64,000 bases of DNA from assembly GCA_007741555.1 (NCBI GenBank), contig CP036526.1, positions 6,809,719 to 6,873,718 on the forward strand, written 5' to 3'. Of this stretch, positions 9,203 through 19,276 are shown piece after piece. The stretch is from Stieleria marina (GTDB lineage: Bacteria; Planctomycetota; Planctomycetia; Pirellulales; Pirellulaceae). The first letter of the stretch is position 1. Every line of letters begins with the position of its first letter. The notes under the pieces were generated by a model that saw nothing but the letters and a program-made list of their open reading frames with translations, had not been told where the DNA came from and did not search any database. The position numbers and the translations under genes are program-made.

Positions 9203-11557
9203 TCAAAAGTCGCGTCGTGCAAAGTACAGGCAACTGATCGACAGCATCACAATCACGAATCCCGCACAGCTCAAGACCGGACGCAGGATTTTGAAACGGA
9301 TGCGGTCGCCGTCGTCGGCACTGTTCTGACCAATGGTGACCGATGACTTTCCGCCTACAAGTGCGGCTACCGTCTGGCCCAGTTCACCCGTCTGTGGCGT
9401 CAATGTCCGCAGTGGTGTTATCACCCAACGATCCACAAAACGCCAACCAGAAAGACTAGGACGAATCTTTCGCTGAACCTGAAAACTCTGGCTGTCCACA
9501 AAATCAATGCGATCGGTATCGTGAGCGATCATCAATTCGTCCGTTTCTCGATCCAGCGAGACTGATTCCACGTCGTCATATTGCAACGAGTAGTCCAGCG
9601 CAGCAGTGCCTGCGGCCGTGCTTACCAAACAAGACGATCCACTACTGTAGACAATCATGAACCTTTCGCCGTCGGCAAGCCCGATCGCTGAATGCACCGA
9701 TCCGTCGCTCGAAAGTTCAATCCCACTCAACTCTCTGAGTGATTCGGCATCGAGAATTTTGATTGACTCTTCTTCGCGGGCGACCAGCAGTTTCGATCCA
9801 CTGATTGCAATCACCGCTCCTTTGGATGCTTCGCCGTCCAGCTCACGTTTTGCAGTCGCCAACCAAATCGGTTGATCAGCGTCCCGCGATTTTTCCAATC
9901 GAGTGATCCGCCCCAGCGAATAAAGAATCATCCACTGTGCATCGTCCGACACGGCGACCCGTACCGGCTGAACAATCGTCACTCCTGCTGGCAGAATCGA
10001 CTGAAAATCAGACGTCGCACCGCCGCGTTTGCGAATCAACTCCGTCAACCAATTGCCCGGCGCAGCACTCTCTGAATCGTTCTTTGCTTTGGCCTTGGTA
10101 CCTGAAGTGCTTTTCGTTTCATCGCTACTCCACGCCAGCACCGAATCCCAGTCGGCGGCCATCAGTCCACCTGTGTTCATCGCGATCAACGACTCGCCCG
10201 GCACGGCAAAAATCCGCCGCGTTGCGATGGGAAGTCTCATCGCGGGCTCGGGTTCCCAGTCCGTACCGCGTTCGAGCAACTGAAGGTCCAGCGATCCGCT
10301 GCCGTAGGGATTGAAACGACCTCCCTTGATGCGTGCGGTCGCGACGGTGTCGTCACTTAGCTTCGTTAGCGGCAACACCAGATCGCCCTGCCGTTGGTCT
10401 GGTTCGGAAAGGGGGCTCCAGACGTTCTCCGTTTTGTCAAAGCGCTGCACCACACCACCGCGAGTCGTCGATAACACTTCATCGCCGGCCAAAACCATAC
10501 TGCGAATAGCAGCCGGCTGAGAGACGAATGCGTCAAAGTAGCCGCCGATCGCACCGACGACCAAAACAAACGCACCGAACATGCACGTGATACCGATCGC
10601 CAAGATCGGTGTTCGCCATCGCAGCCCCGCAAAAAACGAAACGCTGTAAAACACCGAAAAAAGGAACACCGCCACGGGAATGCACCAGAGCAAGCGGACA
10701 TTCCAGATGTCCAGCCGGAGCCCTGCAATCAGCCAAAGTCCGACCACCAGCTGGCAGACGCATAGAAACACGAATGCGCATCCACCCAGGAATTTGCTCA
10801 GCAGCAACAACGATCGGCTAACAGGTTTGCTTAACAACAAATGCAGTGAACCCGGCTGCAACATGTCGGGAACAATCGACGCGGTGACCAAAATGCCTAA
10901 GAAGATCAACGCGAATCCCAGCAGCCAATTCATCAACAACGGTAGGACGAATTGGTTCGTCACCATGTCAAATTGTTCTTTGCCAAACGGTAAAGGAGCT
11001 GGAAAATCAAAGCCCGCGTAGGTCAGCAGGATCGAACGCGATGCACGCGCCTGAAACACCCCTGGCAGCGCCGCTTCGATCCGCAGACGTGAACGTCGCT
11101 TCTTCATCACCTCGGAAAGTTCGTCGTCAGACTTCGCATCCAAATCACGTAGTTCACGAAGTCTGGCAGTCGCTTTCCACGCGTCATCATCGTGCCAATC
11201 CTGGCGATCCATGACTTCGTTTAGCCCGTCGGCCAGCGCGTTGGTTCGGATCCGAACCTCCTCCCCCTTGGCAACCCGCTTCAGCTGCCGCTGAAGATCT
11301 TCGGGCAGTGCGGCCGACACGCGGCCCAGCGCGGTGCTTTCTTGTTGCGGGTCGGCCAGTCCCTGTGCCAACATCGCTTTGAGCTGAGTGCCGTTATCAA
11401 AATCCCATCGCCGAAATTCCGTCGTCAGGTCTTCTCGGTAACCGATCGGTGCAAGTGCCCCCAGCAAAATCCAAATTGCGATGAATGCGATCCATAGCAC
11501 TCGCGACGAAAGGGCAGCGTGAAACGAATCCAAGATCACGGCGAGGTAAGGACGCAT
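9203..11557 (-). CDS. ABC-2-type transporter permease with large soluble (propeller-like) insert
   Basis: A 784-residue membrane protein partnered with the ATPase encoded just upstream. An N-terminal helix (about 12-36) is followed by a soluble stretch (about 40-185), then a cluster of helices (about 190-350) containing the ABC-2 phrases PDMLQPGSLHLLLSKPVSRS and LLLSKFLGG. About 370 soluble residues then read like repeated four-stranded blades (IRSMVLAGDEVLSTTRGG, LMAADWDSVLAW, KLLVAREEESIKILDAES, ELMIAHDTDRIDFVDSQ) before a final helix at about 755-778. The second soluble part is unusual for ABC-2 permeases. Its ATG shares one base with the ATPase stop (TAATG), indicating translational coupling. 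Confidence 0.82.
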   Translation of the reverse strand: MRPYLAVILDSFHAALSSRVLWIAFIAIWILLGALAPIGYREDLTTEFRRWDFDNGTQLKAMLAQGLADPQQESTALGRVSAALPEDLQRQLKRVAKGEEVRIRTNALADGLNEVMDRQDWHDDDAWKATARLRELRDLDAKSDDELSEVMKKRRSRLRIEAALPGVFQARASRSILLTYAGFDFPAPLPFGKEQFDMVTNQFVLPLLMNWLLGFALIFLGILVTASIVPDMLQPGSLHLLLSKPVSRSLLLLSKFLGGCAFVFLCVCQLVVGLWLIAGLRLDIWNVRLLWCIPVAVFLFSVFYSVSFFAGLRWRTPILAIGITCMFGAFVLVVGAIGGYFDAFVSQPAAIRSMVLAGDEVLSTTRGGVVQRFDKTENVWSPLSEPDQRQGDLVLPLTKLSDDTVATARIKGGRFNPYGSGSLDLQLLERGTDWEPEPAMRLPIATRRIFAVPGESLIAMNTGGLMAADWDSVLAWSSDETKSTSGTKAKAKNDSESAAPGNWLTELIRKRGGATSDFQSILPAGVTIVQPVRVAVSDDAQWMILYSLGRITRLEKSRDADQPIWLATAKRELDGEASKGAVIAISGSKLLVAREEESIKILDAESLRELSGIELSSDGSVHSAIGLADGERFMIVYSSGSSCLVSTAAGTAALDYSLQYDDVESVSLDRETDELMIAHDTDRIDFVDSQSFQVQRKIRPSLSGWRFVDRWVITPLRTLTPQTGELGQTVAALVGGKSSVTIGQNSADDGDRIRFKILRPVLSCAGFVIVMLSISCLYFARRDF

Positions 11558-12645
11558 TAGGCTGAAATCTCGTCAGTTACTTGGCTATCGGTTGCGTGGC
11601 CAGAAGATGTCGCGATTGGCTCGGCTTCTACTGCGCTGGGTTGATTCACCAGTCGCATAAACGTCTCTTCCAACGATGCCTGTTTTGTTTCCAGATGCAG
11701 GATCGAAAAGTTCGCGGCCCGGAGCCGATCAACCAGTCGATCGGTGGCAGCCTGGTCGCTTAAACCAACATTCATGGTCCACTCATTCGCGGACGGCCGC
11801 TGATCGACCGAAACCAACTCAACCGACTCATCCGCTGGATCACTGGTCGCCGGATCAACTACCGGATGATTGGCCACTACCGAACGCACCGATTCGATTG
11901 ACTGGGTTTCGCTGTGCGCGATCCGCAAAAACACCGGACTGGCTTGACCAGACTTTGCAAGTTCGGCGATCGGACCGATGGCTTTGATTTCGCCCAGTGC
12001 CATGATTGCGACACGGGTGCAAACCAATTCGACCTCTTGCAAAATATGACTGTTCAGAAAAATCGTCTTCCCCGAATCGCTCAAACGCTGGATCACATTT
12101 CGAACTTCATTGCGTCCGACCGGGTCCAAACCATCGGTGGGTTCATCCAAGACCAGCAAGCTAGGGTCATGCATCAATGCCTGGGCCAGTCCCAGTCGCT
12201 GATACATGCCTTTGCTAAAACGGCGAACTGATTCCTTGTCACGCCCACGCAGTCCCACCAATTCCAAAAGCTCGTCACTTCGCCGATTGATTTCACTGGG
12301 CCCCATGCGGCTCATGCGGCCGTAATACCGCAGTGCCGAACGCGCGGTATGGTGACGATCTACTCGAAGTGATTCAGGCAGGTAGCCGACCTTTTGGCGG
12401 GCCTGCGTGCTGCCAGCGGGCAGACCAAAAAGCGATGCGCCGCCGCCACTCGGTCGAACGACTCCCAAGAGTGTTTTGATCAAAGTAGTCTTGCCTGCGC
12501 CGTTGGGGCCCAGCAATCCAAACACTTCTCCGGCATGCGCCTGCAGCGAAACACCTCGCAGAGCATGCACTTCACGCCGCCGTCCCCAAGACCAACTGCG
12601 GTACACCTTTCGCAAATCGCGAACATCAACAATGGCGTTAGGCAC
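11557..12645 (-). CDS. ABC transporter ATP-binding protein (exporter type)
   Basis: A 362-residue ATPase. The Walker A is G46-PNGAGKTT, the signature is RRFSKGMYQR in place of the canonical LSGGQ, and the Walker B is LLVLDEPTDGLDP, followed by the H-loop in FLNSHILQE. These belong to the CcmA/NatA-type family that pairs with ABC-2 permeases. The C-terminal 130 residues are a family-typical extension of unknown use, ending in an acidic, Ser/Thr-rich tail. A GTG start at 12645 fits the N-terminus (ATG is absent). It is the first gene of a two-gene unit with the permease; the substrate is unknown. Confidence 0.9.
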   Translation of the reverse strand: MPNAIVDVRDLRKVYRSWSWGRRREVHALRGVSLQAHAGEVFGLLGPNGAGKTTLIKTLLGVVRPSGGGASLFGLPAGSTQARQKVGYLPESLRVDRHHTARSALRYYGRMSRMGPSEINRRSDELLELVGLRGRDKESVRRFSKGMYQRLGLAQALMHDPSLLVLDEPTDGLDPVGRNEVRNVIQRLSDSGKTIFLNSHILQEVELVCTRVAIMALGEIKAIGPIAELAKSGQASPVFLRIAHSETQSIESVRSVVANHPVVDPATSDPADESVELVSVDQRPSANEWTMNVGLSDQAATDRLVDRLRAANFSILHLETKQASLEETFMRLVNQPSAVEAEPIATSSGHATDSQVTDEISA

Positions 12646-12733
12646 CGCGAACTCGTGGGGTACAAGGATCAGTGTTTAGAAGATCTTTCGTCGCAAAACA
12701 ACGCAAATGAGTCTCCGATTAGACCGTCGCAGA

Positions 12734-13744
12734 TTAGGGCGATTCGTCGCGCGGAGCAAGAGAGCGTTCACCAAATCGAATATCGGCAATAACAGGTCGG
12801 TGATCAGACAACGCAATGGGTTTGACCCAATAGTCGTCAACGATCCAGTTGCTCGGAACAAGAATCCAATCAATCACACGATCGGGCTTATCAGCGGGAA
12901 ACGTCAAGAAGGCGTCCGACTGATTGCTGGGCGGCCGACGAAAAACACGTGACTCGTCAACTGCCGAAATCGTATTCTGTTGGTCATCGCTCAGCTGCGA
13001 AAAACGACACGACGGCGGAGCCGCATTAAAATCACCCGCCAATACGAATGGCGAATCGCCAGTCTGAGCGAGTTTGACTAATTGCGTGATCGATTCCACG
13101 CGTACGTGTTCGCTACGTGGTGAAAGGTGAACGGCGACGAGATGGAATTTCGATTGGTCAGCGAGCTGGATCTCACAATCCAACGCGCGCTTCTTTCCTG
13201 CCAAAACCGTCTCCCATATGGCATCCCCAGGGAGGTCAACGAGTGTTGCTTGAGAGATTGGTTGCTTCGACAGAACGGCGTTCCCGAATTTCCAAGTCCA
13301 GCCCAGCACGCGAAAATCAAAATTGCTTTGCTTCGCAATGTACTTATAGCCAGATCGATTGGCTACGTAGCGTGCTTGGTCAACATGATGGCTCCAACTG
13401 GCATCAAAATCGACTTCATTGAGCACGACGACGTCCGCGCGCAGTCTCCTCAACTCAGCAGCGATCGCGTCCAGCCGATGTATCCGCTGCTGACGAGTTT
13501 CCCCGGTCCAATTGGAAGTGCTCAAGCCACGACCATGAGCGATGTTGAACGTCGCAATTCGCAACGACGTCGTGTTTTCACGTGCATCCCAAGGCGATTG
13601 CTCGGCCAAGCATTCAATTTCGACCAGACGCGTCATACTGACGACACGACTGTACACGTAGGACGTCAAAATTAGGACGATCCCAACCGACGCGATGCGT
13701 TGCAGCCAACGTACTGTCAATTGGCGGTGGATACGGCGAATCAT
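12734..13744 (-). CDS. Membrane-anchored endonuclease/exonuclease/phosphatase (EEP) family protein
   Basis: A protein of about 336 residues with an N-terminal hydrophobic anchor (WLQRIASVGIVLILTSYVYS) and an EEP catalytic domain. Metal and catalytic motifs are present: RIATFNIAHGRG, VVLNEVDFDAS, VLAGDFNA and the C-terminal LSDHRPVIADI. Members hydrolyse phosphodiesters or phosphomonoesters, including DNA, sphingomyelin and inositol phosphates; the anchor points to an extracytoplasmic substrate. A TTG start 14 codons upstream is possible. It is divergent from the NatA-like ATPase gene. Confidence 0.85.
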   Translation of the reverse strand: MIRRIHRQLTVRWLQRIASVGIVLILTSYVYSRVVSMTRLVEIECLAEQSPWDARENTTSLRIATFNIAHGRGLSTSNWTGETRQQRIHRLDAIAAELRRLRADVVVLNEVDFDASWSHHVDQARYVANRSGYKYIAKQSNFDFRVLGWTWKFGNAVLSKQPISQATLVDLPGDAIWETVLAGKKRALDCEIQLADQSKFHLVAVHLSPRSEHVRVESITQLVKLAQTGDSPFVLAGDFNAAPPSCRFSQLSDDQQNTISAVDESRVFRRPPSNQSDAFLTFPADKPDRVIDWILVPSNWIVDDYWVKPIALSDHRPVIADIRFGERSLAPRDESP

Positions 13745-14073
13745 AGCGATAGAAAATGTGAAGCAAAAATCGAATCCGGAGGTCAATGCATCGCCCTCGC
13801 TGAGCTTGCATTACGTGAGTTTCTTTTGCAGGAGAGCCCGCCAGAAACCTTCGCCTTCGCACGAATCGGCGAAAAGCCTCCGCTATTATTGGTTGCCGCA
13901 CACAATTGATTCACAAACCGACATACCGATGCCATGAACCATCCTTTCACTCTTCGCGTAGCAACGTGACTCGCAGTAAACTGAGTATGAATCGTGGCAA
14001 CGGCGGGCCCGCTTCGCTTCCTTAACCAATACACTGTTGCCATCCAAGTTCGTGTTCGCCACCGTGGTCCGCA
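13745..14073. other. Divergent intergenic region without a gene
   Basis: The 329 bases between the EEP gene and the NatA-like gene hold no ORF with a credible start or family resemblance. It must contain promoters for both directions. I see no strong inverted repeat or recognisable operator. Confidence 0.4.
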
Positions 14074-14841
14074 ATGCTAAAAGTTAGTTCGCTCAGCAAA
14101 ACCTTCGCCTTAGAACAGGGTGAGATCCGCGCGGTCGACGACCTTTCTTTTCAGATCGATCCGGGGGAAGTGTTCGGACTGCTCGGTCCTAATGGTGCTG
14201 GCAAAACGACAACCATGCGGATGGTGCTCGGCTTGCTGGAACCAGACACCGGTTACGCAGAAGTCGACGGAGTGAGGACAGCCGACGACCCGATCGAAGC
14301 CAAGTCCCGACTGGGATTCGTTTCGGCTAGCGATGGTGTCTATCCCTGGCTCAGCGTTCGTGAAATGCTGATTTATTTTGCCGATTTGTACGCCGTGGAT
14401 TTAACGTTGGCGCAGCAGCGAATCGAAGAACTGTCTGCGATGATGCAGATCCAACCGCTGTTGGATCGACGCGCGGGAACACTGAGCACCGGGCAACGGC
14501 AACGCGTCACGCTGGTGCGTGGACTGATCCATGATCCGCCAGTCATGCTGTTGGACGAACCGACGCGTGGCCTGGATGTCGTGGGGGTGCAGACGATTTT
14601 TGACTACATCGATCACCTTCGCCAACTTGGCAAAGCGGTTGTTGTTTGCACGCATCGACTGGACGAAGCAGAACGGCTTTGCGATCGATTTGGACTGCTG
14701 CATCAAGGACGCCAGAAACATAGTGGGACGATGGAAGAACTGCGTTCAGAAACCGGGCGACAACACTTGGTCGATATCTTTGTTGACTTGCTTCGCGACG
14801 AACGCTCGAGTGATTTGCTTCAAAAACAGGAATCCATTTAG
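14074..14841 (+). CDS. ABC transporter ATP-binding protein, NatA-like
   Basis: A 255-residue ATPase with Walker A G38-PNGAGKTT, signature LSTGQRQRV, Walker B VMLLDEPTRGLD and an H-loop in VVVCTHRLDEAERL. The order and length match NatA, the ATPase of sodium or drug efflux systems, and the next gene is the matching permease. The stop shares one base with the GTG start of that gene (TAGTG), so the two are translationally coupled. The substrate (sodium, a peptide or a lipid) cannot be told from sequence. Confidence 0.92.
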   Translation: MLKVSSLSKTFALEQGEIRAVDDLSFQIDPGEVFGLLGPNGAGKTTTMRMVLGLLEPDTGYAEVDGVRTADDPIEAKSRLGFVSASDGVYPWLSVREMLIYFADLYAVDLTLAQQRIEELSAMMQIQPLLDRRAGTLSTGQRQRVTLVRGLIHDPPVMLLDEPTRGLDVVGVQTIFDYIDHLRQLGKAVVVCTHRLDEAERLCDRFGLLHQGRQKHSGTMEELRSETGRQHLVDIFVDLLRDERSSDLLQKQESI

Positions 14842-16952
14842 TGTCAAGCTTGGGTCTGAATGGCCGACTGATTCGACTGTGTCAAAAAGAGCTGAAAGAA
14901 ACGCTTCGTGATCGACGCACGATCGTGACGCTTTTGCTGATGCCGTTGTTGGTGTATCCATTGCTAAGTATGGCGTTGAACCGCTTCTTGCTTTCGTCGG
15001 CTGCCGCGGATTCGTCCGCAACGATCGTCTACAAAGTCGGCATCGAATCCGAACAAGAAGGCCTTCTGCTCAGCAAATGGTTGGAAGACCCTCGCAGCCA
15101 ACCTCCCGAGGTGATCTCAAAAGCCAGTGGGGGCGCGGTCGCTAAGTTTGAGTATTTCAATGTGGCTCCCGAGACAGCCGAAGAGGCACTGTTCAATAAC
15201 GGCGTTGACGTTTCGGCAAAGATCACCGCTGAGAAACCTCCCACCGTCACATTCATTGCGTTCAATGGCGACGGCACTAGCCAGATGTGCCAACGGGTTC
15301 TGTCAGAACGCATGCACTGGCTGCGAATGCGTTTAGCCGAAGAAGCCGCCGCTGCCTCGAATAGTGGATACGTGCGACCAGCCGATGTCGACGTCACGGA
15401 CGTCGGCGAACCGCAGGACACGACGCTGCTGGCAACGATCGTGCCATTGGTCCTGGTGCTGATGACTATCACCGGAGCGGTCTACCCCGCCATCGACTTG
15501 ACTGCCGGCGAACGCGAACGCGGCACCATGGAATCGCTAATGGCGTCCCCCGTGCCGCGGTTTTACGTGCTGTTTGCAAAGTACACCGCAGTGGTCATCG
15601 TCGCGATGCTGACAGCAATCGCCAATCTGCTGGCAATGTTCACGACGCTCTGGGCGGGAGGGTTGCTACCACTGTTGACCGGCAGCGAAGGATTCCCATG
15701 GATGTCAGTGCTGCACATTCTGGGGCTTCTGGTTCTGTTCAGCGGCTTTTTTTCTGCGGTCTTGTTGTCATTGACCAGCTTCGCAAAATCTTTCAAAGAA
15801 GCGCAAGCGTACTTGATTCCCGTGATGCTTCTTTCGCTCACGCCAGGCATGCTGTCGCTGATGCCAGGAGTCAAATTGTCCGGCCCCATGGCGATCGCGC
15901 CCTTGGTGAACATCGTTATTCTTGCGAGAGATTTACTCAGTGACGGCGCAGACCCTGCCGCGGCATTTGCGGCGATCATTAGCACCGTGGTCTACGCGGC
16001 AGCAGCGCTGACAATCGCTGCGAAACTATTCGGCAGCGACGCCGTTACGCGCACAAGCGAACAATCGATTAGCTCGCTGTTTCGTCGCCCCAAAGCAGAA
16101 TCCGCTGTCCCGAGCATCCAATCGGCATCGCTCATGTTGGCGCTGTTGGTCCCCATCTACTTTGTCGTTTCCAACGGTTTGATTCGCACCATGCAGTCGT
16201 TAAGCGAATCGCTTTCGCTCTCGAATCAATTGTCGCTCAATGCGGTCGCGTTGATCGCCACGTTTGGACTGGTGCCCTTGGTCGCTACCTTTCTGGGCCG
16301 AAACCGATACCGATCGACCTATAGGCTGCGTCCCTTTACCTGGGTAGCGATGTTCGGCGCGTTTTTAATCGGATGCGGCGCATGGGTGCTTGCCCACGAA
16401 TCGTTTGTAATTGCCAATGCGATGGGAATTGGTGGTCTGGATGAATCTCGCATCGAACAGGCCCTAAAGACGCTCGATGCATTCACCCAGGTTAATCCGC
16501 TGGTTTTGGTTGCCACGATGGCGCTGACGCCAGCGATCATCGAAGAACTTTGTTTTCGCGGCTTTTTGTTTTCGGCCCTGTCAAAAGTGCTCACGCCCAC
16601 CAAAGTCATTGTCATCACCTCCGTGATCTTTGGATTGTTTCACGTGCTAACTGGAAACGCACTGCTAATCGAACGCTTTATCCCAACCACACTGATGGGA
16701 CTGATTCTCGGTTGGATTGCTTATCGCAGCGGTAGCGTCGTCCCTGGAATGGTCCTCCACTTCACCCATAACGCGTTGCTGGAATCAGTCGCTCACTACC
16801 ACAAGGAACTCACGTTCCTGGGCGAACAAATCGACGGCACAGAATCGCACATTCCGATTTGGATTCTACTACCATGTTTGTTCACCGCGGTCGTGGGTGC
16901 ATCCATTTTTGTCATGGCGACTCGCAACAAACCAAACCAACTTCCTACCTGA
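14841..16952 (+). CDS. ABC-2 permease (NatB-like) fused to a CPBP-family intramembrane protease
   Basis: A 703-residue two-part membrane protein. Residues 1-420 are a NatB-type permease: the opening [13 protein letters not shown], a large extracytoplasmic loop, then the helix bundle beginning at [31 protein letters not shown] (two adjoining segments). Residues about 540-700 form a CPBP/Abi (CAAX-like) protease with [12 protein letters not shown] and HFTHN, the three motifs carrying its catalytic and metal residues. Such fusions are known in planctomycetes and suggest that transport and processing of a peptide or lipid are coupled. It starts with GTG overlapping the ATPase stop. The sulfatase gene follows after 4 bases. 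Confidence 0.9.
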   Translation: MSSLGLNGRLIRLCQKELKETLRDRRTIVTLLLMPLLVYPLLSMALNRFLLSSAAADSSATIVYKVGIESEQEGLLLSKWLEDPRSQPPEVISKASGGAVAKFEYFNVAPETAEEALFNNGVDVSAKITAEKPPTVTFIAFNGDGTSQMCQRVLSERMHWLRMRLAEEAAAASNSGYVRPADVDVTDVGEPQDTTLLATIVPLVLVLMTITGAVYPAIDLTAGERERGTMESLMASPVPRFYVLFAKYTAVVIVAMLTAIANLLAMFTTLWAGGLLPLLTGSEGFPWMSVLHILGLLVLFSGFFSAVLLSLTSFAKSFKEAQAYLIPVMLLSLTPGMLSLMPGVKLSGPMAIAPLVNIVILARDLLSDGADPAAAFAAIISTVVYAAAALTIAAKLFGSDAVTRTSEQSISSLFRRPKAESAVPSIQSASLMLALLVPIYFVVSNGLIRTMQSLSESLSLSNQLSLNAVALIATFGLVPLVATFLGRNRYRSTYRLRPFTWVAMFGAFLIGCGAWVLAHESFVIANAMGIGGLDESRIEQALKTLDAFTQVNPLVLVATMALTPAIIEELCFRGFLFSALSKVLTPTKVIVITSVIFGLFHVLTGNALLIERFIPTTLMGLILGWIAYRSGSVVPGMVLHFTHNALLESVAHYHKELTFLGEQIDGTESHIPIWILLPCLFTAVVGASIFVMATRNKPNQLPT

Positions 16953-16956
16953 ATCT

Positions 16957-18381
16957 ATGTTCCGCAATGCACTTTGGATTGTCGTCTTCACTTGCCTCGG
17001 GTACTCAACCAGTGTCCATGGGCAAGGACCCAACGTCGTCCTGATTTGTGTCGATGATTTGCGTCCCGAGCTAAATTGCTTTGGCAAAGACTACATCCAT
17101 TCGCCGAATATCGATGCCTTGGCCGAACGCGGAATGCGGTTTCGTCGGCACTTCGTTCAGGCGCCAACTTGCGGTGCTTCGCGGTATGCGATGTTGACGG
17201 GACTCTATGGCCCAGCAGGGAACCACGCCCTGTTTGACAGAGCCAAACGACTTGATCGTGACGCCGTGGATGTGCCACCGAGCATGCCAAAATGGTTCCG
17301 CAACAATGGCTACACAACGGTCAGCGTCGGCAAAGTTTCGCATCATCCCGGCGGACGCGGTGGCCCCGACTGGGACGACAGTGCGATTCCGGAAATGCCG
17401 GGCGACTGGGATCGCCATCTGCTCCCGGCAGGACCTTGGCAGCATCCACGCGGAGCGATGCACGGATTGGCCAACGGTGAGATTCGCAAGAACGCCAAGA
17501 ACATGGATCTGTTTCAATCCACCGAAGGAGACGACTCCATTTATCCCGACGGATTGATTGTCGAAGAATCGCTCAGCCAACTGGACCGTCTTGCGGCTTC
17601 GTCGGATACGAAACCGTTTTTCTTGGCGGTCGGAATCATTCGACCTCATTTACCGTTTGGAGCACCCGCAAAATACATGCAGCATTACCGCGATGCAGAA
17701 CTTCCAACGACGCCCCACCCGGAGAAGCCTGCGGGAAAAACAACTTGGCATGGTTCGGGCGAGTTCATGAAATACAACCGTTGGGGAAAGACCCCAAACA
17801 CCGATCACGAGTTTGCTCTGGAAGTACGTCGTCATTATGCAGCGTGCGTCTCATACGCCGACGCGCAAGTAGGCCGTGTCACGCAGCGTCTGGCAAAGCA
17901 CGGGCTAACAGAAAACACGATCATCGTGCTTTGGGGTGATCACGGTTGGCACTTGGGTGAACACGCAATTTGGGGAAAGCATGCGTTGTTCGAAGAATCG
18001 CTTCATTCGCCAATGATTATTTCCTATCCAGGCATGCCGCAGGCTGGCAAATCGACCGACGCCATGGTCGAGACGCTCGATCTGTTTCCGACGCTTTGCG
18101 ATCTTGCCAACTTGCCGGCGCCCGAATATGTCGATGGACAATCGCTGCAGCCAATCCTTGAATCACCCAACGAAACTGGGCATCCAGCAGTCGCCTACAC
18201 TTCAAAAGCAAAAACGATCCGTACGGACAAGTACCGACTGATCGTTCATCGCGGTGGAGAAACCGAGCTTTACAATCACGAATCTCCCGACGGGGAAACG
18301 AGCAACATCGCGGCCGCCAACCAAACCATTGTTTCAACTCTCAAGAAGCAGTTGAACGCTCGGTTGCAAGTTGCAAAATGA
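16957..18381 (+). CDS. Secreted type I sulfatase, iduronate-2-sulfatase-like
   Basis: A 474-residue enzyme with a signal peptide (1-22). The metal-binding start is [16 protein letters not shown], with D33/D34 as ligands. The formylglycine motif is C72-G-A-S-R76, where Cys would be oxidised by the sulfatase-modifying enzyme. VDDLRP plus a later [10 protein letters not shown] segment match iduronate-2-sulfatase-type enzymes, which remove 2-O-sulfate from uronic acids. In planctomycetes these degrade algal sulfated polysaccharides. The start at 16957 is 4 bases after the permease/protease stop, so it may be co-transcribed with that transporter. Confidence 0.93.
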   Translation: MFRNALWIVVFTCLGYSTSVHGQGPNVVLICVDDLRPELNCFGKDYIHSPNIDALAERGMRFRRHFVQAPTCGASRYAMLTGLYGPAGNHALFDRAKRLDRDAVDVPPSMPKWFRNNGYTTVSVGKVSHHPGGRGGPDWDDSAIPEMPGDWDRHLLPAGPWQHPRGAMHGLANGEIRKNAKNMDLFQSTEGDDSIYPDGLIVEESLSQLDRLAASSDTKPFFLAVGIIRPHLPFGAPAKYMQHYRDAELPTTPHPEKPAGKTTWHGSGEFMKYNRWGKTPNTDHEFALEVRRHYAACVSYADAQVGRVTQRLAKHGLTENTIIVLWGDHGWHLGEHAIWGKHALFEESLHSPMIISYPGMPQAGKSTDAMVETLDLFPTLCDLANLPAPEYVDGQSLQPILESPNETGHPAVAYTSKAKTIRTDKYRLIVHRGGETELYNHESPDGETSNIAAANQTIVSTLKKQLNARLQVAK

Positions 18382-18435
18382 TCGCCTGCCGTCTTTGTCG
18401 GAGCTGACAGATTTTGATGAAGGCAAATGATTAAA

Positions 18436-19212
18436 CTATGCCGGCATTTCGCTAGTCGCGACGACAACGCCGCCCTCATCACAACTTTGAGCGCGACGTT
18501 GACTGCGGGCAGCGGACCAAATTAGCCAAGCCGTCAAAAGCAACGCGGCGATAGCACTCTGAGGAGTCCAGCAAAGAAAAATTGCGAGGAGAACTCGGTC
18601 AAAATCGATTCGCAAATTCAGCCCAACTCCGATGGCCGCGGCGATCAATCCCAGTGTGGTCGGAATGATAACCCAGACACGCGTTTGCCAAGAAAGTCTC
18701 CCGGGAATCATCGCAATCGCCACCAAAACGAGCGGCCCTAGCACATAAATCGCGATTAGCGTTTCGCGGTGTGCGGCAAACCGAGTCGCCAGCATTGCGA
18801 TAACCGCTACCAAGGTTGTCGCGATCATCATTCCCCACAGTGAAAACTGAAACGGACGTTTCTGTGTTGGCTGTGATTCGTTGAGGTAGATCGACAACAG
18901 ACTATTCAATCGGCGAGTGCAACACGCAACAACGCCACCAGCCAAAATACCAACGGCGATCGCTGCAAGTACATTCAGGCCGAGAACCGGATAGTCCACG
19001 TAGAAGCCGCCGTAAGCATTTCCGCCTTCCCACATCAGCCAAGGAAACCCAATCGATTCGTTCGAATCGGACCGAACGCCAGCCAAGCTGTTCCACTTTG
19101 CGGATCGAATGAAATACGAAGCCGCATTGAACGCTGCCATCAACATCACACCTGCAGCAAAGCCTCGCAAAAACCACTGCCGTGATGAATCGCCCGATGG
19201 TATTTGAGTCAC
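18436..19212 (-). CDS. Integral membrane protein of unknown function
   Basis: About 258 residues with roughly six to seven hydrophobic segments (WFLRGFAAGVMLMAAFNAA, LNVLAAIAVGILAGGVVACC, LWGMMIATTLVAVIAML, IYVLGPLVLVAIAMI, VWVIIPTTLGLIAAAIGVG, AAIALLLTAWLIW in separate helices). I do not recognise a family. The GTG at 19212 is chosen because an AGGAG sits 6 bases upstream; the frame stays open to 19365 and would overlap the promoter side. It lies 64 bases after the symporter stop on the same strand and ends convergent with the sulfatase. Confidence 0.65.
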   Translation of the reverse strand: MTQIPSGDSSRQWFLRGFAAGVMLMAAFNAASYFIRSAKWNSLAGVRSDSNESIGFPWLMWEGGNAYGGFYVDYPVLGLNVLAAIAVGILAGGVVACCTRRLNSLLSIYLNESQPTQKRPFQFSLWGMMIATTLVAVIAMLATRFAAHRETLIAIYVLGPLVLVAIAMIPGRLSWQTRVWVIIPTTLGLIAAAIGVGLNLRIDFDRVLLAIFLCWTPQSAIAALLLTAWLIWSAARSQRRAQSCDEGGVVVATSEMPA

Positions 19213-19276
19213 GTTTACTCCTGCAGAGGTTGAAAAGAACGGTCTATCCCTCAGTACGCAGTTGATGCGAGACAGT

